DNA of 64,000 nucleotides from Herbaspirillum sp. DW155 (GTDB lineage Bacteria; Pseudomonadota; Gammaproteobacteria; Burkholderiales; Burkholderiaceae_D). Position 1 is the stretch's first letter. Every line of letters begins with the position of its first letter. The notes below the pieces were generated by a model, which was given only the letters and a program-made list of their open reading frames with translations, was not told the origin of the DNA and searched no databases. The translations under genes were made by a program, and so were the position numbers. Below, piece by piece: positions 41,191 to 52,874 of this stretch. Where the stretch lies: the NCBI RefSeq assembly GCF_037076565.1, contig NZ_AP029028.1, forward strand, positions 4,092,001-4,156,000, written 5' to 3'.

Positions 41191-41232
41191 TTGCACAAGT
41201 TCTGTTGTTTTCACCGCACTATGCTTGTGCAA
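41191..41232. promoter_or_regulatory. Inverted repeat upstream of the TusA-like gene
   Basis: TTGCACAAG (41191-41199) and its exact complement CTTGTGCAA (41224-41232), 24 nt apart, in the 155-bp gap between the Nudix gene and the TusA-like gene. It could be a hairpin or a regulator site. Confidence 0.4.
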
Positions 41233-41281
41233 AAACGATCATATTTCTGCCGCCAGATCCGAAGCCTCCGGGTCTGCCCGC

Positions 41282-41836
41282 CTACTTCAGCACCACCGGC
41301 GCCTCGATCGGCGTGCTCGATCCGGCAAACTCCACATACTGCATCGGCAGATTACGCCGGCGCATCCAGTCCGCCACCGCATGGCCGGTTCCAGCTGGCC
41401 AGGGGCGCAGATCGGCGGGCGCGCTGAGGCGATATTCCACCAGTTCCGGCGAGAGCCTGATCGTGCCACTCGCTTTGACGTAGTAGGCGATGATCAGCTC
41501 GTTCTTGCGCATGAATTCATAGACGCCGATCAGTTCGATGTACTCGGCGTCCAGATCGGTTTCTTCCTTCAGTTCGCGGGCGATCCCCTGCTCGGGGGTC
41601 TCGTCGCGTTCCATGAAACCGGTGATGAGCGCAAAACGCCCTTCGGCCCAGGCGGCGTTGCGGGCGGTGAGCATCTTGCCGTCGATCTCCACCAGTGCTG
41701 CCAGCACCGGCAGGGGGTTGTCCCAATGCGTCCAGTGGCCATCGGGACAGGCCAGCCGAACCTTGCCCCCCTCGCCTTCATCGGCGCGCAGCACCAGCGA
41801 CGCTGCGCAGACCGGGCAGAACTTGAATTGGCTCAT
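41282..41836 (-). CDS. Nudix hydrolase with zinc ribbon
   Basis: A 184-residue hydrolase of nucleoside-diphosphate derivatives. The Nudix box G-x5-E-x7-REUxEExxU is complete at GFMERDETPEQ then ARELKEETDL (residues 73-95). An N-terminal zinc-ribbon-like motif (C7, C10, C30, H34) resembles the NudC-type NADH/NAD-cap hydrolases, but the protein is shorter than NudC. The substrate is not assignable. It follows alaS by 32 bp on the same strand and may be co-transcribed. Confidence 0.9.
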   Translation of the reverse strand: MSQFKFCPVCAASLVLRADEGEGGKVRLACPDGHWTHWDNPLPVLAALVEIDGKMLTARNAAWAEGRFALITGFMERDETPEQGIARELKEETDLDAEYIELIGVYEFMRKNELIIAYYVKASGTIRLSPELVEYRLSAPADLRPWPAGTGHAVADWMRRRNLPMQYVEFAGSSTPIEAPVVLK

Positions 41837-41868
41837 GCGTGCTCCGGACCCAGGGCCGATGGAGATGA

Positions 41869-44493
<2,625 letters not shown>

Positions 44494-44840
44494 GTTCGAA
44501 GACGGATAAATGGGCCTGATGCCGCCGCTAACGCGCAGATCCGGCCCGGATGGGAGTCGGTGCAAAAAACGATTGCGAACCGGTGATTATACGTGATCCC
44601 GGCGCGGATACGCAGGCCCGAGCGCCACGCTGCAACGTCCCTGCGGCTGGCCAGCATGCCGGCCAGCCCCATCCTGCAGACGAAAAAAAACCCGCCGGGA
44701 AACCCGGGCGGGTTACAGACTCGGCTGACCCGGGATGGCGCGCTACCCTGCACCACCGGACCTTAACTGTGTCAGCCGAACCTTCCGGTAAAACCGTGTG
44801 CGGGCAGCGTCGTGCGGACCGCCACAAGAAGACCGGACAA
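44494..44840 (-). promoter_or_regulatory. alaS upstream region with -10 box
   Basis: Minus-strand TATAAT at 44586-44591 (poor -35) would give a leader of about 86 nt. The rest of the 347 bp contains the terminator of the upstream small gene (listed separately) and no gene. Confidence 0.5.
44683..44714 (-). terminator. Intrinsic terminator after the Lys/His-rich peptide gene
   Basis: Minus-strand stem AACCCGCC / GGCGGGTT followed by eight T residues, 127 bp after the stop of the small gene. Confidence 0.85.
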
Positions 44841-45059
44841 TCAGGCGCCCTTGTTGGCCGGCACCGGATTGGTCTTCTTGGCCTTCTTGTGCTTGTGCTT
44901 CTTGGCCTTCTTCGCATGCTTCTTATGCTTCTTGTGAGCAGGCTTGGCAGCCGGTGCCTCGGCAGCAGGAGCGCCAGCCGGAGCCGGTGCGGGCTGGGCC
45001 AGGACCGGCATGGCGAAGGCGGCGACGAGTACGGCAGCCAGCAGTTTATTGATCTTCAT
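44841..45059 (-). CDS. Small exported Lys/His-rich protein
   Basis: A 72-residue protein. A clear signal peptide (MKINKLLAAVLVAAFAMPVLA, cleaved before QP) is followed by a Pro/Ala linker and a block of Lys and His pairs (KKHKKHAKKAKKHKHKKAKK). The mature part is extremely basic, like acid-shock or histone-like tails, and could bind polyanions such as LPS or nucleic acid, or metal through His. No family is recognised. AGAGGA stands 5 nt before the ATG. It has its own terminator and no near operon partner, so a stress role is possible but unproven. Confidence 0.8.
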   Translation of the reverse strand: MKINKLLAAVLVAAFAMPVLAQPAPAPAGAPAAEAPAAKPAHKKHKKHAKKAKKHKHKKAKKTNPVPANKGA

Positions 45060-45316
45060 CGTTTTCCTCTATCTCTCAGTGTTGTGTGCTTCCACAAGTC
45101 CACCGGCGTGCTCACGGGCGCCGGCCTTGTGCTTCTATTAACGCAAGATTTTTGCGACGCGTTGACAACAACTGTCGACTGCCCTCCAGTTATTGAGAAC
45201 CGCCTGTAAATCATAACTATGGCGTAAGGATTCAGTACGTCGGTAAGAGCGCCCTTTTCCATTCATTTCCATGCTGCGCGAGCTGCACAATGCAGGCAGC
45301 CTGGTGCAGGCCCGAC

Positions 45317-46060
45317 TTACCAGGCATCGGCCGCGATGAGATCGATCCGATCCGTACAGAAGGCATCCACCCCCCATTGACGGATTTCCTCGGCACGCGC
45401 CATGTCGTTGACGGTGTAGCAGAACAGTCCGTAACCCGCGTCCTTCACGGCGGCCGCCAGGGCCGGGGTGAGGTGCTTGTGATTGGTATGCAGCGCGACC
45501 GCCTGCAGTTGTTGCAGGCGCGCCTGCCAGTCCTCGGGGATCACGTCCACCAGATAGCCGCGCGGCAGGGCCGGGGCGGCTTCCTTGGCCGCCAGCAGCG
45601 CCTCGAAGGAAAACGAGGACAGCACCGGCAAGGCCGTCCCGCTCTTGCCGTCGAAGCGGCGCGCCACCGCCCGGGCGGTCAGCTCACCGGTGCGGCGGGC
45701 ATGTTCGGCGGCGGCCGGCTTGATCTCGACGTTCATCCAGATGCCCTCGGCCAGGCAGAAATCCAGCCCCTGCTCCAGCGTGCAAATGCGTTCTCCGGCA
45801 AAGCGCGCATCCAGCCAGGCGCCGGCTTCCAGTTCGCGCAGGTCGGCCCAGTCGGTCTCGGCGATCTTGCCGGTGCCGGGCAGGGTGCGCCCGCGCTGCG
45901 GGTCGTGCATCAACATGGGCACTTCGTCGCGCGTGAGCATGACGTCGAATTCGGCGGCGCGGTAGCCGTGCTGCAGGCCGCAGCGAAAACCGGCCAGGGT
46001 GTTTTCCGGCGCCAGGGTGCCGCCGCCGCGATGGGCGAGGATACGGGGATAGGGCCACAT
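45317..46060 (-). CDS. ugpQ: Glycerophosphodiester phosphodiesterase
   Basis: A 247-residue cytosolic TIM-barrel hydrolase that splits glycerophosphodiesters to glycerol 3-phosphate and alcohol. The catalytic start is ILAHRGGGTLAPENTLAGF (residues 7-25), with EFDVMLTRDEVPMLMHDPQR giving the metal ligands and catalytic His. NVEIKP and the end FCTDRIDLIA follow. It has no signal peptide, so the cytosolic UgpQ branch fits better than GlpQ. GGAGA lies 6 nt before the ATG; an in-frame extension upstream is not family-like. Confidence 0.93.
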   Translation of the reverse strand: MWPYPRILAHRGGGTLAPENTLAGFRCGLQHGYRAAEFDVMLTRDEVPMLMHDPQRGRTLPGTGKIAETDWADLRELEAGAWLDARFAGERICTLEQGLDFCLAEGIWMNVEIKPAAAEHARRTGELTARAVARRFDGKSGTALPVLSSFSFEALLAAKEAAPALPRGYLVDVIPEDWQARLQQLQAVALHTNHKHLTPALAAAVKDAGYGLFCYTVNDMARAEEIRQWGVDAFCTDRIDLIAADAW

Positions 46061-46243
46061 GATGTTTCTCCGAAGGTAGGCCTTGCAGAAGGAGGAAGGC
46101 AATCGGCGCATAAGGTAGAGCAGTTCACGCCGCGCCACAAGCATTTGGCGCCGCCCGGGCGCCGCTTGATCGCAAGACGCTGGCACGGGCCGGGGCGGCG
46201 GCGCATCCTTGCCGCATCGTTCAACCAATCTTGCGAGGCCATC

Positions 46244-46549
46244 ATGCGCGATACCGACCGTTCTTCCCAGTGCAACGACTCCGCCAGCGAGGCCACGCCG
46301 GCCGACTACGCCCGCGCCGAACGGCGTGTGGCGCGCCAGGTCGGCTTTTACCATCACCTGGCGCTCTACCTGACGGTCAACGCCGGCCTGATGCTGCTCA
46401 ACCTGATGAGTGCGCACCGCTACTGGTGGAGCCTGGGACCTCTCCTTGGCTGGGGAATCGGGGTACTATTCCACGCCTTGCGTGTATTCGGGCGCTTTCC
46501 CGCCGGCTGGAAGCAGGCGATGATCGCGCGTGAACTGCGCCGACGTTGA
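46244..46549 (+). CDS. 2TM-domain protein
   Basis: A 101-residue protein. The N-terminal 30 residues are polar; then RRVARQVGFYHHLALYLTVN leads into two membrane helices (about 47-63 and 68-86) and a basic end (MIARELRRR). The 2TM domain is often found fused to or next to LytS/LytTR regulators, as here: it stands just before a LytS-type kinase gene. GAGG is 5 nt before the ATG. Probably it helps sense a membrane signal, which is inferred from context only. Confidence 0.82.
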   Translation: MRDTDRSSQCNDSASEATPADYARAERRVARQVGFYHHLALYLTVNAGLMLLNLMSAHRYWWSLGPLLGWGIGVLFHALRVFGRFPAGWKQAMIARELRRR

Positions 46550-46596
46550 CAGGCCCGGTGCGCCGGGCAGCTTGTTTGCCTCATCACCACAAACGC

Positions 46597-47739
46597 ATGA
46601 CCCAACACGATACTTCCATCCCGCCCCGCCTGATCGTCCTGCTGCGCGAGCTGGGCTTGTCCCTGCTGCCCACGCTGGTGATCAACCTGCTGTGCGCAGT
46701 GGCCGTGACCTACCTGATGCGCATCGGCGGCAGCTTTTATGAAAACCTGCAGGTGTCGATGTGCATTGGCCTCTTGGCCATGCTGCTCATCAATGGCACG
46801 CGCCTGGCGCTCTGGGGCGATGGCGAACCCAACAAGCTGGGCTTCCTGGTGGTCATCGTGGTCATGGCACCGCTGGCGGTGCTGCTGGGGCGGCTCCTGG
46901 CCAGCCTGTTGATGGGTCAGCCGGTGCTGACCCTGGTGCCGGAACACAGCGACAACATCATTGCCGTGATCGTGCTGACTTTCCTGGTCTGCTTCGGCGC
47001 CACCCTGTTCTTCTGGAACCGGCAGAAGATGGCCGCCCTGCAAGCCCACGCCAGCCAGATCGAAAAGCAGGCCGTGCAGGCGCAACTGCAGATGCTGCAG
47101 GCCCAGATCGAGCCGCACATGCTCTTCAACACCCTGGCCACCCTGCAATCGCTCATCAGCACCGATCCCCTGCAGGCCGAGCTGATGTTGAACCAGCTGG
47201 TGCAATACCTGCGCACCACGCTGTCGGCCTCGCGCGCCGACAGCACCTCGCTGCAGAAGGAATTCGACCTGATCAAGGCCTATCTGGGGCTGATGTCGCT
47301 GCGCATGGGCCTGCGCCTGACCTATACCCTGCAACTGCCGGAACACCTGGGCCGCCTGCGGCTGGCGCCGATGCTGCTGCAACCGCTGGTGGAAAACGCC
47401 ATCAAGCATGGCCTGGAACCCAAGGTGGAAGGCGGCAACTGCACCGTGCGCGCGGCAGTCCACAACGACATGCTGGTGCTGAGCGTGCTCGATACCGGCG
47501 TAGGCCTGCCCACCAGCATCAGCCTGAACCAGCCGCCCGCGCAGAAGGAGCCGGTGATCGGCATGCACTTCGGGCTGGACAACATCCGCGAGCGCCTGAG
47601 CACCCTCTACGGCCCGCTGGCTGAACTCATCATCACCCACAACGTGCCGGCCGGCGCGATGGCGCAGATCACCATCCCGCTCAAGGCCTTGAAGGCGGCG
47701 CACCGCAGCAGCAAGCACACGCGCCTGCTCGACGCCTGA
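46597..47739 (+). CDS. LytS/YehU-type sensor histidine kinase
   Basis: A 380-residue kinase. Four membrane helices (about residues 10-130) are followed by a coiled linker and the His_kinase domain with the phosphorylated histidine in LQAQIEPHMLFNTLATLQSL (near residue 174). The ATP-binding part is shown by LVENAIKHGLEPK, DTGVGLP and GLDNIRERLSTLYGP. The ATG at 46597 is used rather than an in-frame TTG at 46546. It is followed 35 bp later by a LytTR response regulator, its likely partner. Confidence 0.9.
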   Translation: MTQHDTSIPPRLIVLLRELGLSLLPTLVINLLCAVAVTYLMRIGGSFYENLQVSMCIGLLAMLLINGTRLALWGDGEPNKLGFLVVIVVMAPLAVLLGRLLASLLMGQPVLTLVPEHSDNIIAVIVLTFLVCFGATLFFWNRQKMAALQAHASQIEKQAVQAQLQMLQAQIEPHMLFNTLATLQSLISTDPLQAELMLNQLVQYLRTTLSASRADSTSLQKEFDLIKAYLGLMSLRMGLRLTYTLQLPEHLGRLRLAPMLLQPLVENAIKHGLEPKVEGGNCTVRAAVHNDMLVLSVLDTGVGLPTSISLNQPPAQKEPVIGMHFGLDNIRERLSTLYGPLAELIITHNVPAGAMAQITIPLKALKAAHRSSKHTRLLDA

Positions 47740-47774
47740 GCCCCCTGCCCCGCCGCTCTTACGGAGGTTTGCCC

Positions 47775-48575
47775 ATGGCCGCGCCCACCGCCCTGATCGC
47801 CGAAGATGAACCCCTGCTGGCCCAGGCCCTGCGCCAGGCGCTGGCACGCTGCTGGCCGGAGCTGCCCGCGCCGCCCGTCGCGACCAATGGCAACGAAGCG
47901 CTGGAGCAGGCGCTGGCGCTGCTGCCGGACGTCCTGTTTCTGGATATCAAGATGCCCGGCCGCAGCGGCCTGGAGATGGCGGGCGAACTGGCCGAGGAAT
48001 GGCCGGCCACGCGCCCGTTTCCGCTGATCGTCTTCGTCACGGCCTATGACGACTATGCCCTGCAAGCCTTCGAGCGCGCCGCCATCGATTACCTGCTCAA
48101 GCCGGTCAGCCAGGAGCGCCTGGCCGTGACGGTGGAGCGCCTGCAAACCCTGCTGGCGCAGCGCGCCGCCAGCAGCCAGGAAAGCCACCTGGAGCGCGCG
48201 CTGGCGCAACTGCGTAGCCTGGCCACGCCAGCGCCGCAGGAGACGCCGCCACGACTGGACTACATCCGCGCCGCCGTCGGCAACAAGGTCAAACTGATTC
48301 CGGTGGAAGAGGTGCTGTATTTCGAAGCCACCGACAAGTACGTCAACGTGGTCAGCGCCGATGGCGAGGCGCTGATCCGTACCAGCCTGCGCGACCTGAT
48401 TCCCCAGCTCGACCCGCGCCAGTTCTGGCAGATCCACCGGGGCAGGGTGGTGCAGGTACGGCAGATCCAGGCGGCGGTGCGGGAGGAAAGCGGCAAGCTC
48501 TTCGTCACCCTGCACGGCCGCCCGGAAAAACTGGCCGTGAGCCGCCTGTTCGCCCATCTGTTCAGGCAGATGTAA
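47775..48575 (+). CDS. LytTR-family response regulator
   Basis: A 266-residue two-domain regulator. The receiver domain has acidic residues in LIAEDEPLL (10-12), the phospho-acceptor D57 in VLFLDIKMPG, T in FVTAYDDYALQAFE and the lysine in YLLKPVSQER. The C-terminal LytTR DNA-binding domain starts at about 160 (RLDYIRAAVGNKVKLIPVEE, then EVLYFEATDKYVNVV) and ends with LHGRPEKLAVSRLF. Start ATG 47775 has GGAGG 7 nt upstream. The kinase encoded just before is its probable partner. Target promoters cannot be named. Confidence 0.95.
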   Translation: MAAPTALIAEDEPLLAQALRQALARCWPELPAPPVATNGNEALEQALALLPDVLFLDIKMPGRSGLEMAGELAEEWPATRPFPLIVFVTAYDDYALQAFERAAIDYLLKPVSQERLAVTVERLQTLLAQRAASSQESHLERALAQLRSLATPAPQETPPRLDYIRAAVGNKVKLIPVEEVLYFEATDKYVNVVSADGEALIRTSLRDLIPQLDPRQFWQIHRGRVVQVRQIQAAVREESGKLFVTLHGRPEKLAVSRLFAHLFRQM

Positions 48576-48591
48576 AGATCACCTGCCCCGC

Positions 48592-48735
48592 TCAGCGGCC
48601 ATAGTAATAACCCGGGCCATAGTAGGGATGGTAATAATGCGGCGGCGGTGGCGGGCCCACCGGCACCATCACGCAGGCCGACAGCGTGGAGGCCGCCAGG
48701 GCGGCGGCGACGATCAGCTTGATGCAACGGCTCAT
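48592..48735 (-). CDS. Small lipoprotein, Tyr/Pro-rich
   Basis: A 47-residue lipoprotein. A signal peptide with lipobox LSAC (Cys 21) is followed by a short mature peptide with PPPPPH and repeated YY residues, ending GYYYGR. AAGGAG lies 6 nt before the ATG, which is a very good ribosome-binding site. Such Tyr/Pro-rich small lipoproteins are common in proteobacteria and have no known function. It converges on the LytTR regulator gene. Confidence 0.75.
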   Translation of the reverse strand: MSRCIKLIVAAALAASTLSACVMVPVGPPPPPHYYHPYYGPGYYYGR

Positions 48736-49005
48736 GATGCACTCCTTGGTTTTTGGGTTTTTCCTTCACCACGCCCGGCGCGGGGCTGGACGCACAGGCA
48801 GATTGCCAGCCGGACCGCCCCACAGGTAATGCACGGACGTATCTTCTGTAACAAGAACAGGAAAAAACCTTCATATCGGCTCCAGGCGCCTTGCCAGCGG
48901 GCAAAAATTCTCGCCGCAACGGCCGCAAAGCCCGTGGAACCTGGGGAGCTGCGGTAAAATGCTTGCCATCTGAATAAACAGGCATTCCCTCCCCCGATTC
49001 ATCCC

Positions 49006-50757
<1,752 letters not shown>

Positions 50758-50787
50758 GCACGCGCAGGGGAACGGCCGCAAGGCCAC

Positions 50788-50814
50788 GCGGGCGGCCGCG
50801 CGCCAGCCGCCCGC
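50788..50814 (+). other. GC-rich hairpin after glnS
   Basis: Perfect 9-bp inverted repeat GCGGGCGGC / GCCGCCCGC (50788-50796, 50806-50814), without a T tract. Confidence 0.4.
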
Positions 50815-50870
50815 GCCAACGGGATGGCGCAGCCTGGTGGCAGGGGCCACCGGCAGAGCTAGGGGAACTC

Positions 50871-51233
50871 ATGTTCGAGCAGATCAAGATCCAGCGCTTG
50901 TCGATGTCATCCATCTACAAACTGCTGGCCCTCGGGACCAGCTTCTCGCTGGTGCCGTTTTCAACGCTGATGGGTGTGCTGTCGCTGTTCGGCGCGCAAA
51001 CCATCACCTGGGATGGCAAGCACCTGATCGGTTATGACGGCCTGATCGCCTCGCCCTTCATCGGCCTGTTCCTGTCGGCCTTCATTACGCTCTTCCTGGG
51101 CACGCTGTGCTGCATCGGGCTGTGGCTGTATTCGCTGTGGCGCCCGCTGTCGCTGAAGGTGGAAGCGGTGGACAACCTGGACATCGACAAGCTGATCCGC
51201 GAAAGCGAAGAAGCCATGTCCACCCGCGACTGA
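50871..51233 (+). CDS. Predicted membrane protein, function unknown
   Basis: A 120-residue protein with two membrane helices (about residues 16-42 and 57-83), a short hydrophilic loop between (TITWDGKHLIGYDG) and an acidic C-terminal tail on the cytosolic side. No family is recognised. It follows glnS by 113 bp; GGGGAA is 4 nt before the ATG. It converges on the ZntB-like gene. Coding is supported by the ribosome-binding site and the amphipathic layout. Confidence 0.7.
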   Translation: MFEQIKIQRLSMSSIYKLLALGTSFSLVPFSTLMGVLSLFGAQTITWDGKHLIGYDGLIASPFIGLFLSAFITLFLGTLCCIGLWLYSLWRPLSLKVEAVDNLDIDKLIRESEEAMSTRD

Positions 51234-51264
51234 ATCCGTCCAGCCGGGCAGCCGTCCGGCGCGC

Positions 51265-52278
51265 TCAGAAAATCTTCATCCACTTCAGGAAGGCCACGGT
51301 AGCCACACCGAGGCCGCCCATCACGCCCATCACGATCCAGAATGAGGCCTCGTCATGCAGGCCCGGCAGACCCGCCACGTTCATCCCGAAGATCCCTGAC
51401 ACCAGCGTGGCCGGCATCAGCAGCGCGGTCAGGATGGAGAGCGCCATCAGGTTGCGGTTCATCTGCTCCGACATCTGCGAGGCAATCTCTTCCTGCAGCA
51501 GCTTGGCGCGTTCATAGACCGCCTCCACGGTGGAATGCAGTTCGTTCAGTTCATCCAGTGCATGGGTGAGGTCTTCGAGCGCCTCGCGCGGCACCCAGGC
51601 CGGGCGCAGACGCTGGAACTGGGCCAGGATGCGGCGTTCCGGCGCAATGAAGCGGCGCAGTTCGGCCAGCTGGCGGCGGATGCCGGAGAGCTCGGCACGG
51701 TCTTCGGCGCGGCGGTCCGAGAGCACCGAGAATTCGATGTCGTCCACCTTGTCGTTGAGCTTGTCCAGACGCGCATTGAAGCCATCGGCCAGGCAGCGCA
51801 GCAGCTCGGCGAAGAGATCCATCGGATTGTCGAAGCCGCCGCCATCGAGCACCTTCTGGCGCAGCATGTTGGTGGAGATCAGCGGCTGGGTGCGCAGCGT
51901 CAACAGGCGCGTGCGGTCCAGGTAGAAGTGCAGCGCGCCCTTTTCGGTGCCGGTGTCGCCGATCTCCATCTTCATATCGGTCAGGGTGCCATAGACCCCT
52001 TCGGGGGTGGCGTGCAAACCCGGATGGGTATCGCTGCTGAGCAGGAATTCAGTGATGTACTCGGGAATGTCGCTGTGATGCTCCATCCATTGCCGGATCT
52101 TCACATCGGCCGTCTTGACGTGCAGCCAGGTGAAATCGGGCGTCGTCGGATGGTAGTCCACCACTTCATTCCAGTTCATCTGGCGCGCACGGCCCTGCTC
52201 GAAGCGGAAGGCGCAGATGAATCCGGCCGGCTCGTAGAGCAGATGCAAGGCTTGCGGGGTGTCCGGCGGATTGTGCAT
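51265..52278 (-). CDS. zntB: ZntB/CorA-family divalent metal transporter
   Basis: A 337-residue member of the 2-TM-GxN superfamily, a pentameric inner-membrane transporter. A long cytosolic domain (about 1-270) ends in the stalk helix, followed by two membrane helices with the GMN motif in FGMNVAGLPGLHDE (near residue 296). The length, the early LLYEPAGFICAFRF-type start and the signature favour ZntB (zinc, proton-driven) over CorA (magnesium), but the ion is not certain. No operon partner; the small lipoprotein gene upstream has its own promoter. Confidence 0.85.
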   Translation of the reverse strand: MHNPPDTPQALHLLYEPAGFICAFRFEQGRARQMNWNEVVDYHPTTPDFTWLHVKTADVKIRQWMEHHSDIPEYITEFLLSSDTHPGLHATPEGVYGTLTDMKMEIGDTGTEKGALHFYLDRTRLLTLRTQPLISTNMLRQKVLDGGGFDNPMDLFAELLRCLADGFNARLDKLNDKVDDIEFSVLSDRRAEDRAELSGIRRQLAELRRFIAPERRILAQFQRLRPAWVPREALEDLTHALDELNELHSTVEAVYERAKLLQEEIASQMSEQMNRNLMALSILTALLMPATLVSGIFGMNVAGLPGLHDEASFWIVMGVMGGLGVATVAFLKWMKIF

Positions 52279-52399
52279 GAGCGGCCAGGTCAGAAAGGGG
52301 CGGAAGGCAGGAAGACGTTAAGCGACCCCGCATTCTAACGACCGTCTTTGACAGATTTGTGACAGCGCCGTGACGGCGCTTGGGCACAGCCGGCCGGAC

Positions 52400-52633
52400 T
52401 CAGTAGTTGAAGTTGCGGTTGCCCCAGGCTTCGCGGGCCGCACCGCACACCCTGATCTGGTCTTGGTTCATGCCGGAAGTGCCATTCAACTGGCACTGGT
52501 CGGAGACCGACTTGGCCTCATCGATATTGGCGCGGAAATAGGCGTAATCCTTCCTGCCGGTGGCGGCGTCACAGGCCGCAAGCAAAGGCAGGGCGATGCA
52601 CAGCAGCGCTGGCAGGCGGAGAGCGGAGTTCAT
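52400..52633 (-). CDS. Small lipoprotein resembling the EexN family
   Basis: A 77-residue protein. Signal peptide and lipobox LLAAC (Cys 19) are clear. The mature part has the spacing seen in EexN-type entry-exclusion lipoproteins (YFRANIDEAKSVSDQCQL then VCGAAREAWG, with two conserved cysteines). Chromosomal members exist that are not linked to conjugation, so exclusion activity should not be assumed. GGGGAA lies before the ATG at 52633. A TTGAGC/TATACT promoter stands about 115 bp upstream. Confidence 0.75.
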   Translation of the reverse strand: MNSALRLPALLCIALPLLAACDAATGRKDYAYFRANIDEAKSVSDQCQLNGTSGMNQDQIRVCGAAREAWGNRNFNY

Positions 52634-52748
52634 GCGGTGGTTCCCCTGAAAGGCGGGCCGGGGGGCCCGCGACGGCAGCGCGGAGGGTACGCCCCGGGCC
52701 GGCCCCTGGGCGGGGCCGTCACGGCGGCGCGGCGCTGCAACGCGACAA

Positions 52749-52777
52749 AGTATAGACAGCCGCCAAGGATTGCTCAA
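52749..52777 (-). promoter_or_regulatory. Promoter of the EexN-like lipoprotein gene
   Basis: On the minus strand TTGAGC (52777-52772), 17 bp, TATACT (52754-52749). Predicted start near 52742; leader about 109 nt. Confidence 0.65.
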
Positions 52778-52811
52778 CGGAAATCTTCACTTTACTCACG
52801 CCATGGTAGAA

Positions 52812-52840
52812 CAAAAAGGCCGGTCACGAAGAGCGGCCTT
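52812..52840 (-). terminator. Intrinsic terminator of the NCS2 permease gene
   Basis: Minus-strand stem AAGGCCG / CGGCCTT with an 11-nt loop followed by TTTTTGTTCT; 35 bp after the gene's stop. Confidence 0.78.
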
Positions 52841-52874
52841 AGAGATGTTGCATCAACGTCTTGTCAGGATGAAA

